Source of the DNA: Anoxybacillus amylolyticus
Lineage (GTDB): Bacteria; Bacillota; Bacilli; Bacillales; Anoxybacillaceae
Reading direction: 5' to 3'
Assembly: GCF_001634285.1 (NCBI RefSeq)
Contig: NZ_CP015438.1
Location: forward strand, 492,501 to 556,500
Length of the DNA stretch: 64,000 nucleotides
The first letter of the stretch is position 1. Each line of letters starts with the position of its first letter. The notes below the pieces were generated by a model, which saw nothing but the letters and a program-made list of their open reading frames with translations, made no database searches and was not told the origin of the DNA. This document shows positions 1 through 7,666 of the stretch, in pieces. Both the position numbers and the translations under genes were made by a program.

Positions 1-148
1 TTTTTGCGCTTATTGTCGGATTTTGCCGGACATTTGCCACAGAAACTTTTACCGATAAAGGATAGGTCTTTGTCGCCGCTTCCGCGGAAGCAAACGTTGA
101 ACCTAGCAAACTAGCTGCAATCATCGTAGAAGCAATCCACTTTTTCAC
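1..148 (-). CDS. Secreted SH3-domain protein, N-terminal part only (cell-wall hydrolase type)
   Basis: Only the first 49 codons lie in the window. A GTG start follows a strong ribosome site (CGGAGGGATA, 151-160). The product opens with two lysines, a hydrophobic stretch and an ASA-type signal peptidase site, so it is exported. After cleavage the sequence reads TKTYPLSVKVSVANVRQNP, which fits the beginning of a bacterial SH3 domain of the kind that precedes NlpC/P60 or amidase domains in Bacillaceae wall hydrolases. The catalytic domain is outside the window, so the enzyme class is inference. Confidence 0.6.
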   Translation of the reverse strand, partial: MKKWIASTMIAASLLGSTFASAEAATKTYPLSVKVSVANVRQNPTISAK

Positions 149-229
149 GCTATCCCTCCGTACCTTAATATTCTCTTATTTTTATAGTAACCGATTTTTG
201 TCGAAATTTCCAATCGGAAGAAAGTGCTA

Positions 230-256
230 AAAGGGTCCTATGACTGAGGACCCTTT
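230..256 (-). terminator. Terminator of the LCP gene
   Basis: AAAGGGTCCT and AGGACCCTTT form a perfect 10-bp stem around a 7-base loop, 16 bases past the stop codon of the minus-strand LCP gene. The U-run on the minus strand is short (TTTT), so termination may be imperfect. Confidence 0.6.
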
Positions 257-271
257 CCATTAAAAAACTAT

Positions 272-1306
272 TTAATTAGAAGTTTTGGAATTTTGTTCGC
301 TACTATTTTGTGTATAAGAGGTGTTTGTGTCTTTTTGTAATGCTTGTTTTAATGTTTCGTTAATTTCCGCCACCGATTGTTCATCTGGAATGTAGTAGTA
401 AATATGGTCAATGAAATCGTTATACCCTTTTAAATGTAGATTTTCCACAGGGACATCTTTCATTTTTTTGTATAAGTAAATAAACGACAACAAATCAGAA
501 GGTGGAATATTTGTTCGGACGTTGTCCCCTAAGTTGGCAATCACGTCATCAAGCTTCGGCAGAGAAGTGATTGACGTACTTTTGTCAATAATGGCTCTGA
601 GAACTTGTTTTTGCCGTTCGTTTCTCCCTAAATCTCCTTTAGGATCGGATTTTCGCATTCGTACGTATGCAAGCGCTTGGTTTCCGTTAAGCTCCATTTC
701 CCCTTTATGGAACGTATACCATTTTAATGATCTTGTCAGTTGAGCTTTAAAAGTAAATGGTACATCGACTTTCACTCCGCCAAGCGAGTCAACGATTTGT
801 TCAAATCCTTCAAAATTTGTTGTAATATAATAATCAATCGGCACGTCAATTAATTCGTTGACCGCGGCAATGGTTGCTTCAATGCCGCCATAGCTGTACG
901 AGTGCGTAATTTTATCTTTTCGCCCTTCTGCTGGAATGTAGACACGCGTGTCGCGCGGAATGCTTAGCACGTACACTTTTTTCGTTACCGGATTAACGGT
1001 TAACAACATAATAACGTCTGAGCGCCCTTTTTCATCATGGTATTGATTTTCGACACCAACGAGCAAAATTGTCATCGGGTCTTTTTTAATCTCAATGTTT
1101 TCATGGGGCTTCTTTTTCAATTTGGAAACATCTAAGGCAGCATATATTTTTTCGCTCGCTCGTTTCGCTTCGGAATAGATTTGGTAGGCGAAAACACTTC
1201 CGATACCAATGAGCAGCAAAAGGACAATCAAAAGAAAAGAGCGAAATCTTTTGTTTTTTTTCTTTTTCTTTTTAACAGTTTTCCTGTTTGTTCTTGAATC
1301 AATCAT
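272..1306 (-). CDS. LytR-CpsA-Psr family wall-polymer ligase, TagV/YvhJ-like
   Basis: LCP proteins move undecaprenyl-linked anionic polymers such as teichoic acid onto peptidoglycan at the outer membrane face. The 344-residue product has a very basic start (six lysines in a row), one membrane segment at about residues 22-42, then an extracellular LCP domain. Hallmarks visible are RSDVIMLL at about 95-102, SIPRDTRV at about 115-122 and LGRNERQKQ near two thirds. These residues coordinate the pyrophosphate lipid and magnesium in the family. The C-terminal tail is Asn/Ser/Thr rich. The start is set by AGAGGG upstream. The neighbour YvyE matches the B. subtilis yvhJ (tagV) locus, so TagV is the likeliest paralogue, but TagT/TagU cannot be excluded from sequence alone. 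Confidence 0.88.
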   Translation of the reverse strand: MIDSRTNRKTVKKKKKKNKRFRSFLLIVLLLLIGIGSVFAYQIYSEAKRASEKIYAALDVSKLKKKPHENIEIKKDPMTILLVGVENQYHDEKGRSDVIMLLTVNPVTKKVYVLSIPRDTRVYIPAEGRKDKITHSYSYGGIEATIAAVNELIDVPIDYYITTNFEGFEQIVDSLGGVKVDVPFTFKAQLTRSLKWYTFHKGEMELNGNQALAYVRMRKSDPKGDLGRNERQKQVLRAIIDKSTSITSLPKLDDVIANLGDNVRTNIPPSDLLSFIYLYKKMKDVPVENLHLKGYNDFIDHIYYYIPDEQSVAEINETLKQALQKDTNTSYTQNSSEQNSKTSN

Positions 1307-1395
1307 AAAAACCCTCTTTTCGGTTGAGAATCGGTCAATGTTTGTACCATCCTCCCATTTTATAAAAAATGAAAGATGGAGTAAATATCCTTTTT

Positions 1396-2034
1396 CTAAA
1401 GTGTTACTTCATTCTCCAAATACTCTGCCATTCCTTCGACAATCTCCACCCTCCCGTTCGTCAAATCGGTGATCCAGTCGATGAACGGTTGTTTGGCAGT
1501 TTCTTCGACGAATACGTCGATCTCGACGCGTTCGAGGTAACGGATGGCTTTGATTGGATAAATGGATGCGCGAAGCTCGTTTTCGACTTTGCCAAGCCAC
1601 GGGTAGTCGATGGTTAGGCGCATGATGCGCATGAGACGGCGTTCGACGATGCCCGCCGCCTTTAGTCCTTCGGAAACGGCTTTGCTGTAAGCGCGGACAA
1701 GCCCGCCGGCACCAAGCTTAATGCCGCCAAAGTAGCGCGTGACGACAGCGACCGTATCTTTCAATCCTTTTTTCTTTAATACGTCAAGCATCGGAACACC
1801 GGCAGTGCCGCTCGGTTCGCCATCATCGTTTGCTTTTTGAATATGGTCGTGTTCGCCAATGAGGTAGGCCGAGCAGTTATGCGTCGCATCCCAATGTCTT
1901 TTTTTAATCGTTTGAATGAATTGTATTGCTTCTTCTTCTGTCGTCGCCCGATTGACATAACAAATGAATCGCGATTTTTCCATCACGATTTCTGCTTCCC
2001 CGTACCCTTTGACAGTGTAGTACATTGGCAACAA
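1396..2034 (-). CDS. yvyE: YvyE, IMPACT/YigZ family protein
   Basis: The protein belongs to the UPF0029/IMPACT family, found in all domains of life and linked in eukaryotes to translation control; its bacterial role is not settled. The N-terminal domain shows the family signature (DDGEPSGTAGVPML, then VTRYFGGIKLGAGGLVRAYS), followed by a small C-terminal ferredoxin-like domain. I chose the TTG start because it gives MLPMYYTVKG, matching the B. subtilis start, and because AAGGGGTG lies 8 bases upstream; an ATG nine bases further in is badly spaced. It is followed on the same strand by the LCP gene and is divergent from degS, exactly as in B. subtilis. Confidence 0.9.
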   Translation of the reverse strand: MLPMYYTVKGYGEAEIVMEKSRFICYVNRATTEEEAIQFIQTIKKRHWDATHNCSAYLIGEHDHIQKANDDGEPSGTAGVPMLDVLKKKGLKDTVAVVTRYFGGIKLGAGGLVRAYSKAVSEGLKAAGIVERRLMRIMRLTIDYPWLGKVENELRASIYPIKAIRYLERVEIDVFVEETAKQPFIDWITDLTNGRVEIVEGMAEYLENEVTL

Positions 2035-2128
2035 ACGAAAAACACCCCTTATCGGCAACGTTCGACATTGCGACTTTTGTTCGAATGAAGAAAAATGTCT
2101 ATTTTCCTAATCTGTCCATAGAAAAACG

Positions 2129-2137
2129 TGCTATACT
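2129..2137 (+). promoter_or_regulatory. Possible extended -10 promoter for degS
   Basis: TGCTATACT fits an extended -10 element (TGnTATAAT) with no good -35. It lies about 180 bases before degS, leaving an AT-rich leader. Assigned by pattern and position only. Confidence 0.35.
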
Positions 2138-2266
2138 AAAAATACACGCATAAAACGGCGATAAAAACAATTACGCTTTTTCTATTATAAATCGACAACT
2201 TTTTTCCTTCAATAAAACTTTTCACCGGAAAAATTTATCGTTTTTTTATTATGCTAACTTAAGAAG

Positions 2267-2288
2267 CCCTTCTCTATAGCTAGAAGGG
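2267..2288 (+). promoter_or_regulatory. Hairpin in the degS leader
   Basis: CCCTTCT and AGAAGGG form a perfect 7-bp stem with an 8-base loop, about 30 bases before the degS start and ahead of its ribosome site (GGAGG at 2310-2314). No U-run follows, so it is not an evident terminator; its role is unknown. Confidence 0.35.
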
Positions 2289-2319
2289 TGAGGATTTCAC
2301 CAAACGTTGGAGGAACGTT

Positions 2320-3520
2320 ATGTCTTCATATAAAAAATTAAATGCTAAGGCATTGGATAAAATTGTCGAAAAAATGATTAATACCGTGCACGATAGCAAG
2401 GACGAAATTTTCCGAATTGGCGAGCAGTCGCGCCAAGAACATGACCGCTTGGTTAATGAACTAACGGAAACGAAACGGCGCGTCCAGCAAATTATTCAGG
2501 AAGCTGATCAATTAGAGGCGCAAGCGCGGCTTGCTCGGCAGCGTTTGTCGGCAGTAAATCGCCAATTTTCTCGTTACTCCGAAGAAGAAATTCGCGAAAC
2601 GTACGAAAAAGCCCACGACTTGCAAATGAAAGTGACGATGATTCGCGAACAAGAAAAGCAGTTGCGGTTGCGCCGCGACGAATTGGAACGCCGGCTTGCC
2701 GGGTTGAAAGAAACGATTCAGCGCGCCGACCATTTAATTGGACAAATTACGGTCGTATTGAACTATTTAACGAGCGATTTCCGCGAAGTGAGCGAATTTA
2801 TTGAAGGAGCGCGGCAAAAGCAAGAGTTTGGTCTGAAAATTATTGAAGCACAAGAAGAAGAGCGAAAGCGTCTGTCGCGTGAAATTCATGATGGACCTGC
2901 GCAGCTCCTTGCGCATGTGATGATGCGGTCGGATTTAATGGAGCGCATCATTCGTGAAAGGGGGGGCGGAAGAAGCGATTGTCGAAGTGCGTGATTTTAA
3001 AAAAATGGTTCGTTCTGCTCTTTACGAAGTGCGGCGAATTATATATGATTTAAGACCAATGGCGCTTGACGACTTAGGCTTAATTCCTACACTTCGTAAA
3101 TATTTGCAAACGATGGAGGAGTATAACAAAAAAACGCGCATTTCCTTTGTACATATCGGAGAAGAAAAACGGCTACCCGCTCGATTTGAAGTGGCTATTT
3201 TCCGCCTCGTGCAAGAATCGGTGCAAAACGCGCTGAAACATGCCGATGCATCGGAAATTGAAGTGAAAATGGAGATGAACAAACAGCATTTGTTTTTGCT
3301 AATAAGAGATAATGGCAAAGGATTTGATACGACAGAGAAAAAAGAAGATGCATTCGGCTTGCTCGGCATGAAAGAGCGGGTTGAGCTATTGGAAGGAACA
3401 ATGAACATACGCTCGCAAATTGGGGTCGGGACAACTATTTTTATTCAAATTCCACTCAATGCGGAGGCAACAGGAAGAAAGGGAGGAACGAGCGATGAAA
3501 ACGCGCATCGTCATTATTGA
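2320..3520 (+). pseudogene. degS: degS sensor kinase, frameshifted at a seven-G run
   Basis: DegS is the cytoplasmic histidine kinase that phosphorylates DegU and steers exoenzymes, motility and competence. The N-terminal coiled-coil sensor (about residues 1-180) and the HisKA_3 box REIHDGPAQ with phospho-His190 are intact. At residue 214-216 the frame breaks: positions 2960-2966 hold seven G where six would read RERGAEEA, matching B. subtilis DegS. As written, translation ends at 2994 after 224 residues. The other frame continues from there with the rest of the DHp region and the ATPase domain (VQNALKHA N-box, DNGKGFD, FGLLGMKERV) to 3520. With six G the product would be about 400 residues. 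It overlaps degU by 26 bases. The cause could be a sequencing error, a true mutation or a phase-variable tract. If real, this cell makes a kinase without its ATP-binding domain. Confidence 0.85.
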
Positions 3521-4175
3521 TGATCACCAACTATTCCGTGAAGGAGTTAAGCGCATTTTGCAATTTGAAGAACAATTTGAAGTAGTAGCAGAAGGGGCAG
3601 ATGGGAGAGAAGCGCTTGCCCTTGTAGAAAAATATCGTCCAGATATTGTCATTATGGATATTAACATGCCGCACACGAACGGAGTGGAAGCAACGCGCCA
3701 GTTGATTGATACGTACCCAGATACGAAAGTTGTCGTTCTTTCCATCCATGACGACGAAAATTATGTGATGCATGCGTTAAAAAGTGGAGCATCAGGCTAT
3801 TTATTAAAAGATATGGATGCGGATACGTTAGTCGAAGCGGTAAAAGTCGTAGCGGAAGGTGGCTCGTATTTGCATCCGCGTGTCACGCACAATTTAGTGA
3901 AAGAATATCGGCGACTTGCGGCTGGGGAAAACAAAAAAGAAGCGCCGGCAAAGCGCGAAGTATGCTTGCCTCTTCATTTGTTAACACGCCGAGAATGTGA
4001 AGTATTACAGCTATTAGCGGATGGAAAAAGCAACCGCGGCATCGGAGAAGCGCTTTTTATTAGCGAAAAGACGGTGAAAAACCACGTCAGCAACATTTTA
4101 CAAAAATTAAACGTCAGCGACCGGACGCAAGCGGTCGTCGTCGCGATAAAAAACGGCTGGGTCGAAGTTCGCTAG
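3495..4175 (+). CDS. degU: DegU response regulator
   Basis: DegU is a NarL/FixJ-type transcription factor. Phosphorylated it drives degradative enzymes, and unphosphorylated it supports competence; it also acts on flagellar and biofilm genes in Bacillus. The receiver domain (residues 1 to about 120) shows acidic D9/D10, phospho-acceptor D55 in VIMDINMP and the switch lysine in LLKD. A LuxR-type helix-turn-helix follows ([30 protein letters not shown]). Length is 226 residues against 229 in B. subtilis. The ATG chosen has GGGAGG 8 bases upstream; longer upstream reading lies inside degS. Intact despite the damaged partner gene, so it could still respond to other phosphate donors. Confidence 0.95.
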   Translation: MKTRIVIIDDHQLFREGVKRILQFEEQFEVVAEGADGREALALVEKYRPDIVIMDINMPHTNGVEATRQLIDTYPDTKVVVLSIHDDENYVMHALKSGASGYLLKDMDADTLVEAVKVVAEGGSYLHPRVTHNLVKEYRRLAAGENKKEAPAKREVCLPLHLLTRRECEVLQLLADGKSNRGIGEALFISEKTVKNHVSNILQKLNVSDRTQAVVVAIKNGWVEVR

Positions 4176-4178
4176 CGA

Positions 4179-4209
4179 AGGTTGTCGAATCGTTCGACAG
4201 CCTTTTTTA
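4179..4209 (+). terminator. Rho-independent terminator after degU
   Basis: AGGTTGTCGAA and TTCGACAGCCT form a stem (one G-U pair) with a 3-base loop followed by six T, starting 4 bases after the degU stop. Confidence 0.85.
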
Positions 4210-4239
4210 TTAAGACAGGAAAGCGTAAAATTTTGTAAT

Positions 4240-4417
4240 GGGGCAGAGAGCTGTCTAGTTCCAAGTGCCATCGGTGTGATGCGCTCTGCCCCTTCTTTCG
4301 GCGGCGACACACTGCGTTCGCTTCTTTGAAATATCAGCCCAAGCTTTGCTTGGGCTGAGCCTCGTCGGTGGGGCTTGTGCGCTCTTCGCCGATAGGCGGG
4401 CGCTTTGCGCTTTTCTT
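4240..4417 (+). repeat. Intergenic dispersed-repeat-like element
   Basis: The 309-base gap between degU and fakB carries no gene. It starts with GGGGCAGAG closing on CTCTGCCCC at 4284-4292, holds a perfect 9-bp hairpin AGCCCAAGC-ttt-GCTTGGGCT (4336-4356), and ends CGCTTTGCGCTTTTCTTA. The opening words AGCTGTCTAG and the GCGCTTTTCTT ending resemble, from memory, intergenic repeats scattered in many Bacillaceae genomes. No second copy is in this window, so repeat status is inference. Confidence 0.45.
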
Positions 4418-4484
4418 AATGCAATTTGTCCCATTTTTCGCTACAATAAAGCTTAGACACTATCGAATGAGGAAGGTACGAGCG

Positions 4485-5321
4485 ATGAAAACAGCGATTG
4501 TCACAGATAGTACGGCCTATATTCCGAAAGAAGTGCGGGAATCGTTGCGTATCCATATGATTCCGTTATGTGTGACGTTTGGCAACGAAACATACCGAGA
4601 AGAAGTGGATCTCAACGCCGAGCAGTTTTTTATCGAAGTGAAGCAGCATAAATATCTCCCGACGACATCGCAGCCGTCGACAGGGGCGTTTGTTGAACTG
4701 TTTGAGTCGCTAAGGGATTACGACGCCATCATTAGTATTCATTTATCGAGCGGCATTAGCGGGACGTACCAAGGGGCGGTGACCGCGGGAACGATGGTCG
4801 ATATTCCGGTGTATCCGTACGATTCGGAAATTAGCTGCATGGCGCAAGGATTTTATGTCATCGAAGCTGCTCAGATGGCGCTTGATGGAAAACGCCCGGA
4901 AGATATTATCGCGCGCTTAGATGAAATGAAAAAATCGCTTCGCGCTTATTTTATGGTCGATGACTTAATTCATTTGCAGCGCGGCGGGCGCTTAAGCGGT
5001 GCACAAGCGTTCATCGGCAGCCTCTTGCAAGTCAAGCCTTTATTGCATTTTGAAAACAAAGTGATCGTGCCGTTTGAAAAAGTGCGTACACGCAAAAAAG
5101 CGATAAACCGCATCGAGGAGTTGCTCGCGGAAGACGCAGCCAGCGGCGCACCGATAAAAGCAGCGATTATCCATGCGAACCGTTTAAAAGAGGCAACCGC
5201 GTGGAAAGATGAGCTTGCAGCGCAATATCCGAACGTCGATTTTACGATCAGCTATTTTGGTCCAGTCATCGGCACGCATTTAGGTGAAGGGGCACTTGGG
5301 CTTGCTTGGTATCGGCCATAA
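4485..5321 (+). CDS. fakB: DegV-family fatty-acid-binding protein (FakB type)
   Basis: DegV/FakB proteins bind a free fatty acid and present it to the kinase FakA, giving acyl phosphate for phospholipid synthesis. The 278-residue product starts with the family pattern TAIVTDSTAYIP, continues with TTSQPSTGAF (the conserved TSQPS loop that holds the carboxylate) and SSGISGTYQGA, and has the HLQRGGRLSG motif around residue 165. The ATG was chosen because its ribosome site (GAGGAAGG) is well placed and the family start is conserved; about 39 in-frame codons upstream lie in the repeat. In B. subtilis the same position, between degU and comFA, holds fakBA (yviA). Confidence 0.9.
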   Translation: MKTAIVTDSTAYIPKEVRESLRIHMIPLCVTFGNETYREEVDLNAEQFFIEVKQHKYLPTTSQPSTGAFVELFESLRDYDAIISIHLSSGISGTYQGAVTAGTMVDIPVYPYDSEISCMAQGFYVIEAAQMALDGKRPEDIIARLDEMKKSLRAYFMVDDLIHLQRGGRLSGAQAFIGSLLQVKPLLHFENKVIVPFEKVRTRKKAINRIEELLAEDAASGAPIKAAIIHANRLKEATAWKDELAAQYPNVDFTISYFGPVIGTHLGEGALGLAWYRP

Positions 5322-5399
5322 TGGCGTTCCTCTGTTGACGGAGGAGCGCCAAGCCCTTGGTTTTCATTGCTACCCATTATTTTTAGCAGGAGGGATACG

Positions 5400-6893
5400 A
5401 TGCGTTTTATGTATGATGGAACAAAGTTAGTTCCCGAACCATTAAGTGCGGTCAGGGGAGAAAAGGCGGTGCCGATCAGCCATATTGCCACCATCCCCAT
5501 CCGTGAACAAAATCCCTATTTTTCCGCTTCCTCTGAACTCCTTTCTTTTCTTGCCGGAAGGCAGCTTCTTCTCGAGGAACTTCCTTTTTCGCTCGAACAA
5601 ATTCAAGCTCACTATGAAAACGGGTATGTATCGTATCAAAAAGGCGTTGCCTCTACCGAACAAGGGCATCGTTGCATGCGGTGTGGAAACGATGTGCCTC
5701 ATTTATTTGCTTCCTTTTTTTGTGCCCGTTGTGAAACGGTATGCACGTATTGTCGAAAATGCGTGACGATGGGGCGAGTGAGTGAATGTACCCCGCTTGT
5801 TGTTTCTAACGTTCCACCGGAGCGCATCGTTTATCCTTATCCGCTCGTATGGACAGGGACGCTTTCGAAAGCGCAACAACAAGCCGCCGATGCGGTCGTA
5901 CAAGCCATTGAACAGCGCACGGAACTGCTCATTTGGGCGGTGTGCGGCGCAGGGAAAACGGAAGTATTGTTCCCCGGCATTAAACGAGCGTTAGAACGTG
6001 GTGAGCGCGTGTGCCTTGCCACCCCACGAACGGACGTCGTCCTCGAATTAGCTCCGCGCCTAAAACGAGCATTTCCATCGGTCCCGACGATCGCTTTATA
6101 CGGCGGTAGCGAAGAACGGAATAAGCAAGCGTCGCTCGTCATCGCCACTACCCATCAGCTGTTGCGATTTTACCGCGCGTTTGATGTCATGATTATGGAT
6201 GAAGTCGATGCGTTTCCGTATTCTGTCGAGCCAATGCTCGCATACGCTGCTGAAAAAGCGCGCACGGAAACGTCCACTCTCCTCTACTTAACCGCTACTC
6301 CCTCAGAAAACTGGCAGCGAGAAATCAAGCAGAACAAACGAGCTGCTGTCACGATCCCTGCTCGTTACCACGGCTATCCACTCCCTGTTCCTATGTTTGA
6401 ATGGTGCGGAAATTGGCGGAAAAAAGTAACCAAGGGGACGCTGCCAACGAATGTGCTCGCTTGGGTCGAAAAGCGGCTAGACGAGAAAAAACAAGCGTTT
6501 TTGTTTGTGCCCCATGTCGAGTTGTTGGAAAAAGTCGCCGCGATTTTGCAGCGGCTCGACCGCCGTATTGTCGGAGTGCATGCGGAAGATAAAGCGCGCA
6601 AAGAAAAAGTGCAGTCGTTTCGTGATGGTACTATTCCGCTTTTAGTGACGACGACCATTTTAGAGCGGGGAGTGACCGTTCCGAATATCGATGTGGCAGT
6701 GTTGGGGGCGGAAGACGATGTATTTACCGAAGGAGCGCTTGTACAAATCGCTGGAAGAGTGGGGCGCAGCGCCCAATATCCAAGTGGGGACGTTCGTTTT
6801 TTTCACTTCGGAAAAACGAGAGCGATGGTGAAGGCAAAGCAACATATTTGCCACATGAACGACGAAGCGAGAAAAAGGGGGGTATTGCGATGA
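5400..6893 (+). CDS. comFA: ComFA, DNA-uptake helicase
   Basis: ComFA is a membrane-associated superfamily 2 ATPase that helps pull transforming single-stranded DNA through the ComEC channel. The 497-residue protein has an N-terminal zinc module with cysteines at 92, 95, 108, 111, 115, 118 and 121. The helicase core follows: Walker A AVCGAGKT (about 181-188), DEVD box at 267-270, YLTATPS motif III, and GRVGRS motif VI near the end. The ATG follows AGGAGGG by 6 bases. Its last codons overlap comFC by ATGA. The B. subtilis comFB gene that normally separates the two is absent. A lone comF operon shows capacity, not proof, of competence. Confidence 0.95.
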   Translation: MRFMYDGTKLVPEPLSAVRGEKAVPISHIATIPIREQNPYFSASSELLSFLAGRQLLLEELPFSLEQIQAHYENGYVSYQKGVASTEQGHRCMRCGNDVPHLFASFFCARCETVCTYCRKCVTMGRVSECTPLVVSNVPPERIVYPYPLVWTGTLSKAQQQAADAVVQAIEQRTELLIWAVCGAGKTEVLFPGIKRALERGERVCLATPRTDVVLELAPRLKRAFPSVPTIALYGGSEERNKQASLVIATTHQLLRFYRAFDVMIMDEVDAFPYSVEPMLAYAAEKARTETSTLLYLTATPSENWQREIKQNKRAAVTIPARYHGYPLPVPMFEWCGNWRKKVTKGTLPTNVLAWVEKRLDEKKQAFLFVPHVELLEKVAAILQRLDRRIVGVHAEDKARKEKVQSFRDGTIPLLVTTTILERGVTVPNIDVAVLGAEDDVFTEGALVQIAGRVGRSAQYPSGDVRFFHFGKTRAMVKAKQHICHMNDEARKRGVLR

Positions 6894-7594
6894 CCGTTTG
6901 TTTGCTTTGCCATCAGCGCTATGAGCCGAAACTAGGATGGGGCGATTTTTTAACAGTGAAACAACTAGACGTATTGTGCGAGATGTGCCGCCGCTCGTTT
7001 TCGTTGCTTGACGGAGAACGTTGCCATCGGTGCGACCGGCCGTTTTCGCAAGTTGCAGAGTTATACCGCCACGGTGAGTTATGCGCGGATTGCCTCCGTT
7101 GGCAACAAGCAGACGAATGGCGCGATGTATTGACGAAAAATCGCTCGGTCTATGTGTACGATGAATGGATGAAAGATGTGGTGGCGCGTTGGAAGTTCCG
7201 CGGCGATTATGCGCTTGTCGAGGCGTTTCGCACGGATGTTTGCCACGAATTTTTCCGCCATTTTTCCCCAGATGTCGTGCTTGTACCGATTCCGTTGAGC
7301 AAGAAGCGGTTGTATGAGCGCGGCTTTAATCAAGCGAAATCGCTCGCTGAGTTGCTTTCCCTTCCTATCGCCGACGTATTAGAGCGCGTCGATTCCGAAA
7401 AGCAGTCGAAAAAGACGAAAATAGAGCGGCTGCGGACGGTTCAGTTTCGGCTATGTATCGATGAATGGCGGTGCGACCAATGCGTTATCATTGACGATCT
7501 TTACACGACGGGCTCGACCGTTTACCACGCTGCACGCCTTTTGAAACAAGCAGGCGCGCGTGACGTATTTTCTTTTACGCTTGTCCGTGCGTAA
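6890..7594 (+). CDS. comFC: ComFC, phosphoribosyltransferase-like competence protein
   Basis: ComFC (ComF in Gram-negatives) works with ComFA during DNA uptake. Its N-terminal zinc finger is formed by CLLC (4-7), CEMC (30-33), CHRC (45-48) and CADC (65-68). The type I phosphoribosyltransferase fold follows, with the PRPP loop VIIDDLYTTGST near residues 199-210. Length is 234 residues. The start codon overlaps the comFA stop (ATGA), indicating translational coupling. No terminator is visible before the sigma-D promoter just downstream, so some read-through into the flagellar operon is possible. Confidence 0.93.
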   Translation: MTVCLLCHQRYEPKLGWGDFLTVKQLDVLCEMCRRSFSLLDGERCHRCDRPFSQVAELYRHGELCADCLRWQQADEWRDVLTKNRSVYVYDEWMKDVVARWKFRGDYALVEAFRTDVCHEFFRHFSPDVVLVPIPLSKKRLYERGFNQAKSLAELLSLPIADVLERVDSEKQSKKTKIERLRTVQFRLCIDEWRCDQCVIIDDLYTTGSTVYHAARLLKQAGARDVFSFTLVRA

Positions 7595-7603
7595 TGAAAT
7601 CCA

Positions 7604-7631
7604 TAAACATTTACAGTCATCTTGCCGATAT
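7604..7631 (+). promoter_or_regulatory. Sigma-D promoter of the late flagellar operon
   Basis: TAAA, 16 bases, then a perfect GCCGATAT, matching the sigma-28/sigma-D consensus TAAA-N15/16-GCCGATAT. It sits in the gap after comFC, 36 bases before the next start codon. Confidence 0.8.
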
Positions 7632-7666
7632 AAAAAACAGTAAAGAATAAGAGTAGGTGGAAACCA

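Noticed and set aside
6880-6900. Search for comFB between comFA and comFC.
   Set aside because: The two genes overlap by four bases, so there is no room; the gene is absent here.
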